The notes beneath the pieces were generated by a model that was not told the DNA's origin, did no database searches, and saw nothing but the letters and a program-made list of their open reading frames with translations. 64,000 nucleotides of DNA, from positions 157,064 to 221,063 of the forward strand of contig NZ_KB849544.1 of NCBI RefSeq assembly GCF_000368565.1, given 5' to 3'. This DNA is from Acinetobacter gerneri DSM 14967 = CIP 107464 = MTCC 9824. Its GTDB lineage: Bacteria; Pseudomonadota; Gammaproteobacteria; Pseudomonadales; Moraxellaceae. A program made the position numbers and the translations under genes. Positions 29,389 to 38,264 of the stretch are shown piece after piece; position 1 is the stretch's first letter; every line of letters starts with the position of its first letter.

Positions 29389-30240
29389 ATGAAAAAACAT
29401 TTACTTGCATTGCTTATTTCAAGCGTTGCAACAACGACATTTGCTGAGCAAATACCCCTGCAGTTTTCTACAGGAGTGGATGAATCAGCAGTAGCAATGA
29501 AAACGCGCTTTATACAAGAGTATTCTCATCCGGATGCAAAACAAGTCTCTAAAAATGAGTTTGTAGAAAAGTATTCGGCTCAATATATTGCATTATTCAA
29601 ACAAAAGAAAAATGTCAATCAAGCGCAGTTTATCAAGTACGAACAAGATAAACTCGATGCAATGATTGCCAAACATCGTGAAATGTCGATGAAACAAGCG
29701 CATGTACGTTTTTCTATTATTGATGCAAATAAAGATCAAAAAATCACATTAAATGAGTACCAAAATATCGGAACTAAAAACTTCAATACGCTGGATAAAA
29801 ATCAAGATGGTTTATTAAATCAAGACGATTTAAAACTCGACCAAAAGGAACAAGTGACTCACGAAGGTAGCAAGTTGAAGTCACCTATCGGCATGCCTAC
29901 TCCAAATACGATCCAAGACTATATTGAACAATATGCCAATGGACGTGACTATTTGACTTATGCTCAATATTTGATGGAACGTGAGAAGCAATTTGATTTG
30001 ACAGATCTCAACAAAGATCACGTTTTAGATGAAAATGAATATATTGCTGAGTTCTCAAAACGTTATGAAGAAAATATTGCAAATGCTAAAGCCAAACAGC
30101 AGGCATTTGCGATAGCACGTTTTAATGCGATAGCAAATTCGAATAAAACGATTAATCAAGAAGATGTTAAAAAATTCGCTGAACAGTTATTTGATTATTG
30201 GGACAGTGACAAACAAGGTTCGATTCAAATTCAACCTTAA
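29389..30240 (+). CDS. Exported EF-hand calcium-binding protein
   Basis: The product of about 283 residues starts at the ATG at 29389, which has AAGGA 7 nt upstream (a TTG 18 nt earlier is in frame). Its signal peptide is MKKHLLALLISSVATTTFA. At least three EF-hand loops are visible (DANKDQKITLNEY, DKNQDGLLNQDDL, DLNKDHVLDENEY), plus a weaker fourth at the C-terminus (DSDKQGSIQ). It lies 51 bp after the receptor gene and is probably a periplasmic partner in the same operon. Its role in uptake is inferred. Confidence 0.75.
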   Translation: MKKHLLALLISSVATTTFAEQIPLQFSTGVDESAVAMKTRFIQEYSHPDAKQVSKNEFVEKYSAQYIALFKQKKNVNQAQFIKYEQDKLDAMIAKHREMSMKQAHVRFSIIDANKDQKITLNEYQNIGTKNFNTLDKNQDGLLNQDDLKLDQKEQVTHEGSKLKSPIGMPTPNTIQDYIEQYANGRDYLTYAQYLMEREKQFDLTDLNKDHVLDENEYIAEFSKRYEENIANAKAKQQAFAIARFNAIANSNKTINQEDVKKFAEQLFDYWDSDKQGSIQIQP

Positions 30241-30280
30241 TAAAGTCTCATTTTAATCTACATATACAGTGAATATTTCA

Positions 30281-31273
30281 ATGAACATTAAACCAATTGC
30301 CTTGTTTAGCATTATTGCGTTATCAGGGTTAAATAACACATTTGCGGCAACTCCGACTCAGACGACTACGATGATTCAACAGAACCAATTTAATCATGCA
30401 CTTGATCAACAACAAGCGCATGATGCTATTTTAAAAATGGCAGGGGAATATCAAGTAAATTTCCGTTTTGAAGAGCTATATTCGACTAAGTCTGGGTATG
30501 AAAATAAGAAGCCTGATTTATCTAAAGGTTATGAGGCGGTGATCGTACTGGAAAATACGCCTGATAAAGTTGTATTGCAACATTTGCTCATGGTTGACCA
30601 GCATGTGGTAAAACATTGGCGACAAGACTGGCAATACCAACCTAAAGAAATGTGGACTTATATTGGTAATTATCAATGGAAAAAGGTTGAATTATCAAGC
30701 GAAGAAAGCAAAGGAAAATGGTTGCAAACAGTATGGCAAGTTGATGATTCTCCGCGTTATGCAAGTCTTGGCGAATGGACGAATGACCACGGTATTGAAG
30801 CTTGGACATCAAATCAAACAGATCGACCACTACCACGTCGAGAGCTGACAACACGTGATGATTACGATGTTGTTGCAGGCGTAAACCGTCAAGCAATCAC
30901 AGCAAATGGCTGGGTGCATGAGCAAGATAATATCAAATATGATATCGGTTCAGAATCAGCAATTGCTCGTGAAATCGGTGTGAATACTTATGTGAAGGTT
31001 CAAGGTGTTGATTTTAAACCCGCATATCAATATTGGGAGAAAAATAAAACATATTGGAGCGCAGTAAGACAAGCTTGGGATTCTGCATTTCAGCAAAATG
31101 AAGTTTTAGGCCTACGTTTTACACGTCAAAAAGAGGATGATAAAGATGCACATTATATGCATTTCTTCTCACAGGCTAAACAATTTGCTGGGAAAAAATC
31201 AACAGAAAAACAGGTGAATCTTGAAGTTAAACAACTCCTAAATAAAGAGTTGACTACAGGGCAGATTCACTAA
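30281..31273 (+). CDS. DUF6607-family exported protein
   Basis: About 330 residues with a signal peptide (MNIKPIALFSIIALSGLNNTFA). The conserved body includes YQVNFRFEELYSTKSGYE, HWRQDWQYQPKEMWTY and RRELTTRDDYDVV, which I associate with DUF6607 proteins found beside TonB-dependent receptors. A GTG at 30269 is an in-frame alternative start. It follows the EF-hand gene by 40 bp, so the three genes probably form one iron-regulated operon. Molecular function unknown. Confidence 0.75.
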   Translation: MNIKPIALFSIIALSGLNNTFAATPTQTTTMIQQNQFNHALDQQQAHDAILKMAGEYQVNFRFEELYSTKSGYENKKPDLSKGYEAVIVLENTPDKVVLQHLLMVDQHVVKHWRQDWQYQPKEMWTYIGNYQWKKVELSSEESKGKWLQTVWQVDDSPRYASLGEWTNDHGIEAWTSNQTDRPLPRRELTTRDDYDVVAGVNRQAITANGWVHEQDNIKYDIGSESAIAREIGVNTYVKVQGVDFKPAYQYWEKNKTYWSAVRQAWDSAFQQNEVLGLRFTRQKEDDKDAHYMHFFSQAKQFAGKKSTEKQVNLEVKQLLNKELTTGQIH

Positions 31274-31280
31274 AAATGCT

Positions 31281-31325
31281 GTTACACGAAACTTTAAGTA
31301 TCTTAGGGTTTCGTGTAACTAAAAC
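31281..31325 (+). terminator. Hairpin ending the receptor operon
   Basis: GTTACACGAAAC and GTTTCGTGTAAC form a perfect 12-bp stem. The following sequence is only moderately T-rich. Confidence 0.65.
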
Positions 31326-31409
31326 TTTATTGCGGATCGTATTTAATTCACTAGATCTCTTTCATAAATCGAAAATATACAATCATTTATAATTTTGAAA
31401 GTTAATGTA

Positions 31410-31515
31410 GGAGGTTCCTTCTTCTTTTGGGAGAAGGTTAGGATGAGGGAAAATTTATAATAGAATCCTCTCCCTGCTGTGGAAAATGTTCCTCATTCTT
31501 TAAAAGGAGAGGGAA
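31410..31515. repeat. Intergenic repeat with GAGAAGG...GAGGG units
   Basis: Contains GGGAGAAGGTTAGGATGAGG, then CCTCTCCCTGCTG, then AAAGGAGAGGG. It can form inverted pairs and looks like a dispersed intergenic (REP/BIME-like) repeat. A related fragment, AGCTTAGGATGAGGGGAAAT, is seen at about 36783-36802. Confidence 0.5.
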
Positions 31516-31563
31516 TTGCATTGTAAAAATAAAGTCAATCTAAAATCTATTTATGCAAGTTAT

Positions 31564-32619
31564 CTACTGTTCTATTTTATCTTGTTGAATTTGGCAATAA
31601 TCTGAACCATTTTTACAAGAGATAGTTGCTTTTTCACCCAAAATAAATGGTTTATTGACTTTACCATGACCAAAATAAGGATAATAAAAAACAGGAATAT
31701 TCGTCCTTTCTGCATAGGAACGAATAACTTCTTTATAGATCAGGCGCTCACCATCATTGGTTTTAGCAGGATAAAATTGTCCAAAGACAATTGCCTTGGG
31801 TTTAAAGTCTTTTTTATATGAAATTTGATGCAAAATTCGATCAAGTTGTTTATAGGTTACATTCACATCTTCCAATAAGATTACTTGATTGTTCCAACTT
31901 TTTTCAAACGAAGTTGAAAATAAAGTCTGAACCAATGTCATATTTCCACCTGTCAAATTACCTGAAAGATGACTGTTTTTAGCACTTGTATTTAGAGGAA
32001 GTAGACCCGAATACTGCAAGCCATTTTGTATCGTTTTGAAAATTTCTTCGATAGCATTTTTTTGATTTTCATTTTCCGAAACAGCATCTTGATTGGCTTC
32101 ATCTTGGCTGATGACTTGATTCTCAAGTGTTTGTACCGGTGGTACTGCATCAATAATTTTACTTGAAGCTGCTGAAGCGCCGTGTACAGACTTCCATGCT
32201 AGGCTGTGGTTTATAAAATAATGAATGGCTGTCACATCACTAAAACCAATCAAAATTTTAGCATTACTTTTCCGTAAAATATTCACATGATTTTGAAGTT
32301 CAGGTAAAAGATTTAAAGCTCCCGAACCCCCACGTACGAACCAAAGGTATTTCACCTGATCATCGGTAAGTGCATTGATTAAATTGATCGCACGTTCATG
32401 GTCTGTATTTACATATCCAAAATCAGAAAGCTGCTGATCTAGATATTGAGTATTGACTGCAAATCCATTTTTTTCAAAAGCTTGGGTGATCATTGGAATA
32501 TATTTTTCATCATAGGCAGATGAACTTGAGATCAAATAAATCGTTTCTTTGGCTGAAACTGTTTGATATGAAAAGAATAAACTAATGATCAAAAAGGAGA
32601 ATTGTCTAAAAAAATTCAT
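31564..32619 (-). CDS. LD-carboxypeptidase (peptidase family S66)
   Basis: About 351 residues starting at the ATG at 32617-32619, with AGAGATGA just upstream. A longer frame starts at 32658 but would bury the signal peptide (MNFFRQFSFLIISLFFSYQTVSA). The S66 nucleophile serine is in GFSDVTAIHYF. LLEDVN and YFGHGKVNKPFILG supply the expected Glu and His. These enzymes cut the L,D bond in peptidoglycan tetrapeptides. A signal peptide is unusual for LdcA, which is normally cytoplasmic, and an internal charged insert (NQDAVSENENQKNAIEE) is present. Confidence 0.8.
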   Translation of the reverse strand: MNFFRQFSFLIISLFFSYQTVSAKETIYLISSSSAYDEKYIPMITQAFEKNGFAVNTQYLDQQLSDFGYVNTDHERAINLINALTDDQVKYLWFVRGGSGALNLLPELQNHVNILRKSNAKILIGFSDVTAIHYFINHSLAWKSVHGASAASSKIIDAVPPVQTLENQVISQDEANQDAVSENENQKNAIEEIFKTIQNGLQYSGLLPLNTSAKNSHLSGNLTGGNMTLVQTLFSTSFEKSWNNQVILLEDVNVTYKQLDRILHQISYKKDFKPKAIVFGQFYPAKTNDGERLIYKEVIRSYAERTNIPVFYYPYFGHGKVNKPFILGEKATISCKNGSDYCQIQQDKIEQ

Positions 32620-32711
32620 TTCATCTCTAAAATGACAAATCATTATTTTAATCAACAAATTATTTACTTAAAGACTTTCTAGCATTATGTAACAAAATTC
32701 ATTAAAGATAT

Positions 32712-33389
32712 TTATAAATTGATTTGATATTTAAGGGTTTTCATATAAATCTCTACACGATCATTCACACAAAATAAGGACTTATTTGATCCTTTTGCTA
32801 AACGCATCCAGCTTTTTTCAGGATATATGACTTGATCACAGCACAGTGCTCCTTCTATGATCAATATTTCAGTATAACAATCTGATTCCGTCTCAATAAA
32901 GTGATTATTTTCAAATAAATATAATGCTACGTTTTCATGATCATTTTTAAATAAAGAGCAAACTTTGACTGGATTGCTTTGCCCAGCGATGTTCATTGTA
33001 TGCCAGCAATTCCGCAAATTTGTATCTATCCGAACAAAGGCCTGATCTTCCTGATCCATTTGACGCAATTTTACAAAAATCAAAGCACCATCTTGGCTGG
33101 AAGGGCTATGTGATGAGCCATGAGGATTACGTAAGTAATATCCTGCGGGATAATCGATTTTATCCTCTGTAAATACACCTTCGAGTACAAATATTTCTTC
33201 ACCATTGGGATGAGAATGCTCAGGAAAAAAAGATTGCGGAGCATAACGGACAATACTTGTTGCACGTGCTTTTTCATGACCAATACGATCGAGCATTACA
33301 CGCTCTATACCTGTTTGAGGTGATGCAATCCATTGGTATTGATCAGAATCGAGCAGATAAGACTGGTTAAAATCATCATTTATTTTCAT
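32712..33389 (-). CDS. ChrR-like cupin protein
   Basis: The 225 residues contain two cupin-like halves. The first has the metal motif HSHPNGEEIFVLEGVF and YPAGYYLRNPHGSSHSP, typical of ChrR-type cupins that bind zinc or another metal. The second half (YTEILIIEGALCC) lacks a full histidine set. No zinc-binding ASD domain or sigma factor gene is next to it, so an anti-sigma role is not supported. It is co-oriented with the upstream MocR regulator, 39 bp away. Confidence 0.75.
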   Translation of the reverse strand: MKINDDFNQSYLLDSDQYQWIASPQTGIERVMLDRIGHEKARATSIVRYAPQSFFPEHSHPNGEEIFVLEGVFTEDKIDYPAGYYLRNPHGSSHSPSSQDGALIFVKLRQMDQEDQAFVRIDTNLRNCWHTMNIAGQSNPVKVCSLFKNDHENVALYLFENNHFIETESDCYTEILIIEGALCCDQVIYPEKSWMRLAKGSNKSLFCVNDRVEIYMKTLKYQINL

Positions 33390-33428
33390 CGCTTCGCCCT
33401 ATGCACACAGTGAAACTTATTATAAAGA

Positions 33429-34859
33429 TCAAACAATACTTTGATCTTGCCCAGTGTTTAAAGAGTCGTTTTCCATTTGCACACATTGTATAAGCTGATC
33501 TAAAGCATATTGAATATTTTCAGATATTTCAAAAGAACAATTAACACGTATTTGATTTGAAAGTCTATTGCGTGTAAACAAGGAACTTGGAGCAATACTT
33601 ATTTTTTTCAAAATAAGCTGGTTATAGATCACATGACTATTCATATTTTTAGGCAATATAATCCATAGAAAATATCCTGATGGGAAGTATTCAATAGTAC
33701 AATTTTCAGGAAGATGATCTTTAAAAAATTGAAAATATTGTAGCTTTAATCGTTTTAAATTTTTACGTAGATTTTTTAGATGCTTTTCATAATGTCGATG
33801 TGATAAATATTCAGATAAAGTACTTTGAATCAATGGATTGACGGAAAGGGTTTGCATCAATTGTAAGTGTTGAATATGCTCTGTGAATGGCCCCGCGTAC
33901 ACCCATCCTACACGAAAGACTGCACCTAATGTTTTTGAAAATGATGAGCAATGTAAGACTCTATTTTGTTGATCAAAATATTTCATAGATAACGGTTTTT
34001 TTTGATCAAAATAAAGCTCTTCATACACATCATCTTCGATCAAATAGATTTCTTTTTCATGTAATATTTTCGCTATTTCATATTTAAGCTCATCACTTAC
34101 TGTGTAACCTATTGGATTTTGACTGTTTAACATCAACCAACAAACTTTGATCGGATAAATTTCAATCGCATTTTTAAAAGCCTCTAAATCAAAACCTTCA
34201 GGATGATCTGGTATGGAAATTACTTTGAGTCCTAAATGTTCAGCAGCCTGCCAAGCTCCATAAAAAGTTGTTTCTTGCAACAGAATATAATCACCGGGCT
34301 GGGTGAGGACTTGTAAAGATAAGTTGAGGGCATCTAAACCACCAGAAGTGATGACGATATCCGACGGATCTGTCACAATTCCCTGCATGCTATACCTTTG
34401 AGCAATTTGTTTACGTAGCTCAAAATGCCCAGGAGGTAGACTTGGCGTTTGTTGATATGTACTTTGATCTTTGGTTTTCTGCCCTAGCATTTGCATTAAT
34501 TTGGCAGAATATAACAACTGACTATCAGGAAATGCTGAACCAAAAGGGATAATATTGTCTGATTGAATTGACTTTAAATATTTGAAAACAGTAGAGTTAA
34601 TTTTAATATTATCATTCATCACAATGTTATTTGGATGATTTTCTTTGATATTTTTTTCTTTTATAAAATAGCCTTTCTTTTCTAAAGAATAAATCAATCC
34701 TTGTGCTTCAAGTTCTTGATAAGCATTCATTACCGTAATTAGACTGAAACCAGACGTTTCCACTTGTTGTCTTAAAGAGGGTAATTTCTCATTTTCTTTC
34801 CAATAACCATTTTCTATAAGATTCCTTAAACTTGCTGCCAGTTGCTCAGATTTATACAT
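33429..34859 (-). CDS. MocR-type PLP-dependent regulator / aminotransferase
   Basis: The 476 residues start with a GntR-type winged helix (KLPSLRQQVETSGFSLITVMNAYQELEAQGLIYSLEKKGYF). The PLP domain follows, with ITSGGLDALNLS, LMLNSQNPIGYTV, EDDVYEELYFD and the PLP lysine in SSFSKTLGAVFRVGWVYAG. It probably controls the cupin and LD-carboxypeptidase genes downstream or the short transcript divergent from it. The effector is unknown. Confidence 0.82.
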   Translation of the reverse strand: MYKSEQLAASLRNLIENGYWKENEKLPSLRQQVETSGFSLITVMNAYQELEAQGLIYSLEKKGYFIKEKNIKENHPNNIVMNDNIKINSTVFKYLKSIQSDNIIPFGSAFPDSQLLYSAKLMQMLGQKTKDQSTYQQTPSLPPGHFELRKQIAQRYSMQGIVTDPSDIVITSGGLDALNLSLQVLTQPGDYILLQETTFYGAWQAAEHLGLKVISIPDHPEGFDLEAFKNAIEIYPIKVCWLMLNSQNPIGYTVSDELKYEIAKILHEKEIYLIEDDVYEELYFDQKKPLSMKYFDQQNRVLHCSSFSKTLGAVFRVGWVYAGPFTEHIQHLQLMQTLSVNPLIQSTLSEYLSHRHYEKHLKNLRKNLKRLKLQYFQFFKDHLPENCTIEYFPSGYFLWIILPKNMNSHVIYNQLILKKISIAPSSLFTRNRLSNQIRVNCSFEISENIQYALDQLIQCVQMENDSLNTGQDQSIV

Positions 34860-34927
34860 AAAATTTATGGCTCAAAATATGAAAGGGAGGATAGACCATA
34901 ACGATAATGCGCTAAGGATTAAATCAT

Positions 34928-34999
34928 ATGATAAATAATACAATTATTGCAGTAATTTCAGAAAAAATTAAAAATGAGCCTATGAAGACTTTATGGTAA
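34928..34999 (+). CDS. Possible 23-aa small protein
   Basis: An ATG with AAGGA 9 nt upstream opens MINNTIIAVISEKIKNEPMK and ends at TAA after 23 codons. A strong terminator at 35063 closes the putative transcript. It diverges from the MocR gene. No family recognised. It could instead be the leader of a small RNA. Confidence 0.4.
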   Translation: MINNTIIAVISEKIKNEPMKTLW

Positions 35000-35062
35000 A
35001 TTAAATATATATGAGCAAATACAATTGCTTATATGAAAAATGTAAAAATTAGGATAATTTAA

Positions 35063-35109
35063 AATATAACAGAATTTGCAACAAGCAAAAATCTGTTATA
35101 TTTTTTTTA
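35063..35109 (+). terminator. Strong rho-independent terminator upstream of the orphan 266-aa gene
   Basis: AATATAACAGA pairs perfectly with TCTGTTATATT and is followed by eight T residues. No conventional gene ends here, so it terminates a short transcript or attenuates the downstream gene. Confidence 0.75.
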
Positions 35110-35179
35110 ATCAAAACTGTTGCTATCAATTGTCTTTTTTTTAATAGAAAATAAATGCGTAATCTAAGGTATTAGCACA

Positions 35180-35980
35180 ATGTTTTTGACTCCAGAACTT
35201 AACACAATCTCAACTTTGATCGAAGGGCATACGTTTTCAAGTATTGCTGAAAAGTATTTGGAGCAAAAGTTTTTCAATTTGGAAGCAGCGTTGTTACGCG
35301 CTAAAGTCTTACGTGGTTTATCCAAAGAAAACACGACTTATATCATACAACCGAAGGTTGTAGAGAACTCTCTAGATATTGCTTATCTTTTTTCAGGCTT
35401 CATTTTATCGAATTTAAATAATAGAGTTTATTATCATACACAAAGATCTGAAGTAATTTTAAATATATTAAATTGTTATTATAAAGCTGACAAATCTCCA
35501 AAGTTAAAATCAGACAGTATTATAAAAAATCTCAATCTATACTTGGATATTAACCCTTGGGATTTTAGTGAAGAGGATTTTATATATTTCTCATTAATTA
35601 ATGCATTATGTCGAAGTGATTTATCAAATATATTTATCATAACAAAGATAAATTTAAATAGTGAATGTATTAGCAATATTGAAAAACTATTTAAATTAAA
35701 AATACATGTGTTAAATAATAAAATTAATACCAATATTGATTTGGATAATATAAATTTGGAGAAATTATTGTTTAAAAATAAAGACCAAACATATATTAAT
35801 TTATGTCAAAGTTTTTCTATAGTGAATGCACCTTTGGTACAAATCTGCAATGGCTATGAACATTTTCAGGCAACCAATCTAGTTGAAGATATGTTTTATT
35901 CAGAGCATATTCATGAGAAAATGTCAGTTTATGGGGAATACATTCAAACAAGATTGCAAAATAAGAATTTGTTTTTATAA
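35180..35980 (+). CDS. Orphan 266-aa protein, very AT-rich
   Basis: Not recognised. A soluble, Asn- and Lys-rich protein without signal or TM segment. It begins MFLTPELNTISTLIEGHTFSSIAEKY and has many Asn residues in the middle (KINTNIDLDNINLEKLLF). Base composition is more AT-rich than its neighbours, hinting at transfer. The ATG follows TAAGGT at good spacing. The N-terminal ~60 residues (helical, TFSSIAEKYLEQKFFN) could form a small helical domain. Function unknown. Confidence 0.6.
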   Translation: MFLTPELNTISTLIEGHTFSSIAEKYLEQKFFNLEAALLRAKVLRGLSKENTTYIIQPKVVENSLDIAYLFSGFILSNLNNRVYYHTQRSEVILNILNCYYKADKSPKLKSDSIIKNLNLYLDINPWDFSEEDFIYFSLINALCRSDLSNIFIITKINLNSECISNIEKLFKLKIHVLNNKINTNIDLDNINLEKLLFKNKDQTYINLCQSFSIVNAPLVQICNGYEHFQATNLVEDMFYSEHIHEKMSVYGEYIQTRLQNKNLFL

Positions 35981-36097
35981 GAGATATGCTACTTTTTAGC
36001 GTTTTATTTTTATAATTAATCCATTATTATTGATATAAATTTTAATTACTTATTTTTATCTTTAATTTCATTTATTATTCATAGGGAAAGTTCATCT

Positions 36098-36208
36098 CTA
36101 TTTTAAAAACTCCCAGATAATATAACCCAAACCAAATCCTAAGAAAGAGTAGAGTGTAATGATAAAGAAAACAAAACTTGCTTTGTTTTTCTTTTTAAAA
36201 AAATTCAT
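36098..36208 (-). CDS. 36-aa single-pass membrane protein
   Basis: A basic N-terminus (MNFFKKKNKA) is followed by one hydrophobic segment (SFVFFIITLYSFLGFGLGYI) and a short IWEFLK tail. GAGGAATTTATT precedes the ATG, a strong ribosome site. The family is not recognised. Size and layout resemble small inner-membrane regulators or type I toxins, but neither role can be claimed. Confidence 0.5.
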   Translation of the reverse strand: MNFFKKKNKASFVFFIITLYSFLGFGLGYIIWEFLK

Positions 36209-36404
36209 AATAAATTCCTCATTCAATTAATATCAATATAAAAACATTTTTTACTATTTTTGTCAATAAATTATTTGGATAAATTAATATTTTATATAAT
36301 GTATCCAGGTTATTTTAATTAGTTTTTTATTTCTAAATTATTCACATTGTTTAATTTTAAAAATAGAAAGAAACTTGGTAGGAATTATCAAAAAAAGCAT
36401 TAAA

Positions 36405-36636
36405 ATAAAATGATCGGGTATTGGGGTAAAAATTATCATACAGTCACATTTGCTATGAGTCATTTAATTTACTTTGCGTAGACAACTTCCTTACTTTGTT
36501 TTCGGACAAATGAGAAATATATTTCGCAAGAAAACCATTTGTCGAACAAATGGGCATACATCCTGAGCAATTTTTAAAGCACTGCTTTAAAAATTGCGGA
36601 ACCCCCTAGACCAACGAACGGCATCCTGCCTTAATT
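36405..36636. repeat. Inverted repeat copy 1 flanking the mes cluster
   Basis: About 232 bp that match 41408-41637 in reverse orientation at roughly 90% by eye (shared blocks include TCATACAGTCACATTTGC, GAGAAATATATTTCGCAAG and ACATCCTGAGCAATTTTTAA). It contains an internal hairpin at 36567-36597 in which GCAATTTTTAAAGCA pairs with TGCTTTAAAAATTGC. No ORF inside. Confidence 0.85.
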
Positions 36637-36860
36637 ACAAATTTTATTAAGTTTTAAAGCAAAATGATTAAAATATTGAGGAAAATATGACTTACGTAAT
36701 AACTCTAATATATAAAGTCTCTTCCTCATGAGTAAAAATCAAAGTACTGATTTGGTAGCAGCGTAAGACGTAGTGAGAAAAAGCTTAGGATGAGGGGAAA
36801 TTTCTATGTTCATCTAGGAGTCTAAAAAAGTGAATGAACTGACATCTTGAAATATTAAAA

Positions 36861-36873
36861 TGAATATAATTCA
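36861..36873. promoter_or_regulatory. MetR-like site upstream of mesX
   Basis: TGAA-TATAA-TTCA is an exact match to the MetR half-site pattern TGAA-N5-TTCA. It lies 366 bp upstream of mesX, rather far, so relevance is uncertain. Such a short motif is also expected by chance in AT-rich DNA. Confidence 0.3.
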
Positions 36874-37126
36874 CTGCATATTTCTAAAAAGATCGTTAGT
36901 TTATAAAAATGATCCGATCGAGACGTACTCTTTTAGACTTTTAAGGATTACCTAGATCAATACTTTTCTAAGTCTTCATATTTACTGTAAACACAGCTAT
37001 AGCAAGTATTTAACGGAAGCTACACAGTAAAAAAATATACGCAATAAAATATTTTCATCATTTTTCTGATTTCTTATCCATTTTCTTAACTCATAAATAT
37101 CTAATAAATATAACAAAAAACACATA

Positions 37127-37139
37127 AGTGAATTTCACT
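37127..37139. promoter_or_regulatory. 13-bp palindrome in the mesX promoter region
   Basis: AGTGAATTTCACT is a perfect palindrome 100 bp upstream of mesX. It resembles a compressed MetR site (TGAA-T-TTCA), but the binding protein is unknown. Confidence 0.35.
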
Positions 37140-37238
37140 CATCTTAGACTTAGATTAAATCATTTTTATTCATGTATTGCTTCAAGTATAAATATCTCCA
37201 TTGAAGAAATTTAGATTTAGAAATTAGGCAGTAGCACC

Positions 37239-38246
37239 ATGAGTAAAGAATTTGCATGTTCAATTAAACGTATTCGTTTTGATGAGAACTATCTTCCAGC
37301 AGACAGCACACGTCTAACCACTAACTTTGCAAACTTAGCCCGTGGTGAGTTTCGTCAAGAAAACTTGCGCAATACTTTAAGAATGATGAATAACCGTTTC
37401 AACGCTTTAGCTAACTGGGATAATCCAGAAGGCAATCGTTATTCAATCGAATTGGACATCATTTCTGCGGATATCGATATTGAGGGTAACGGTGAAACTT
37501 TCCCATTCATCGAAATGTTGAAAAGTACTATTGTTGATCATCAAACCAATGAACGTCTTGAAGGCATGATCGGCAACAGTTTTTCATCTTATGTTCGTGA
37601 TTATGACTTTAGTGTTGTTTTGCCAGCTTATTTCAGTGGTCCTCATGATTCTGATAAACCTGAAGGTTTTGGTGATCTCCACGGTAAACTTTATCAATAT
37701 TTAGTTAATTCTGAAGTATTTAAAGCTGAATTTGAAAAACAACCTGTAACTTGTTTAAGTGTTTCAACTTCTAAAAAATATTACCGTACAGGCAATCAAC
37801 ATCCTGTACTTGGTGTGGAATACAAACAAAATGAATATTCACGTACTGATGAATATTTCAAAAAAATGGGCTTACAAGTACGTTATTTCATGCCTGCAAA
37901 TGCAGTTGCGCCATTAGCATTTTACTTTAGCGGTGATTTGTTGCGTGACTATACTGATATTGAGTTGATCAGTGCGATTAGTACCATGGAAACATTCCAA
38001 AAAATCTATCGCCCTGAAATTTACAATGCAAATGCAGCGGCTGCTGAGGTGTATCAACCAAGTCTTGAATTCCCTGATTATTCATTGACTCAAATTGTAT
38101 ACGACCGTGTTGAACGTGGTCAGTTGGCAGTAAAACAAGGTAAATGGACTGAAGAAAACTTTATCAAACCATATAAAGATATTCTTGAGCAGTGGGCTGC
38201 CAAATTTTCAGTAGAAAATAAAACGACTGAAACTCAAGCCGCATAA
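37239..38246 (+). CDS. mesX: MesX (DUF1852), partner of the MesD methionine synthase
   Basis: The 335 residues match DUF1852 in size and character (IKRIRFDENYLPADSTRLTTNFANLARG, CLSVSTSKKYYRTGNQHPVLGVEY). In Acinetobacter baylyi the DUF1852 protein MesX is needed together with MesD for folate- and B12-independent methionine synthesis (published work on four families of folate-independent methionine synthases). Here mesX is followed by mesD, supporting the same role. Its chemistry is not known. A MITE-like element separates the two genes. Confidence 0.85.
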   Translation: MSKEFACSIKRIRFDENYLPADSTRLTTNFANLARGEFRQENLRNTLRMMNNRFNALANWDNPEGNRYSIELDIISADIDIEGNGETFPFIEMLKSTIVDHQTNERLEGMIGNSFSSYVRDYDFSVVLPAYFSGPHDSDKPEGFGDLHGKLYQYLVNSEVFKAEFEKQPVTCLSVSTSKKYYRTGNQHPVLGVEYKQNEYSRTDEYFKKMGLQVRYFMPANAVAPLAFYFSGDLLRDYTDIELISAISTMETFQKIYRPEIYNANAAAAEVYQPSLEFPDYSLTQIVYDRVERGQLAVKQGKWTEENFIKPYKDILEQWAAKFSVENKTTETQAA

Positions 38247-38264
38247 TTTTATTTACCAAACATA

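Larger units (their letters stand above)
36209..37238. other. Long intergenic region upstream of mesX
   Basis: About 1 kb without a gene. It holds one copy of the inverted repeat (36405-36636), a fragment related to the repeat at 31410, a MetR-like site at 36861 and a palindrome at 37127. The mesX promoter should lie in its last ~200 bp. Confidence 0.6.

Noticed and set aside
32712..33389. Cupin protein as a ChrR anti-sigma factor
   Set aside because: No zinc-binding anti-sigma domain precedes the cupin and no sigma factor gene is adjacent.
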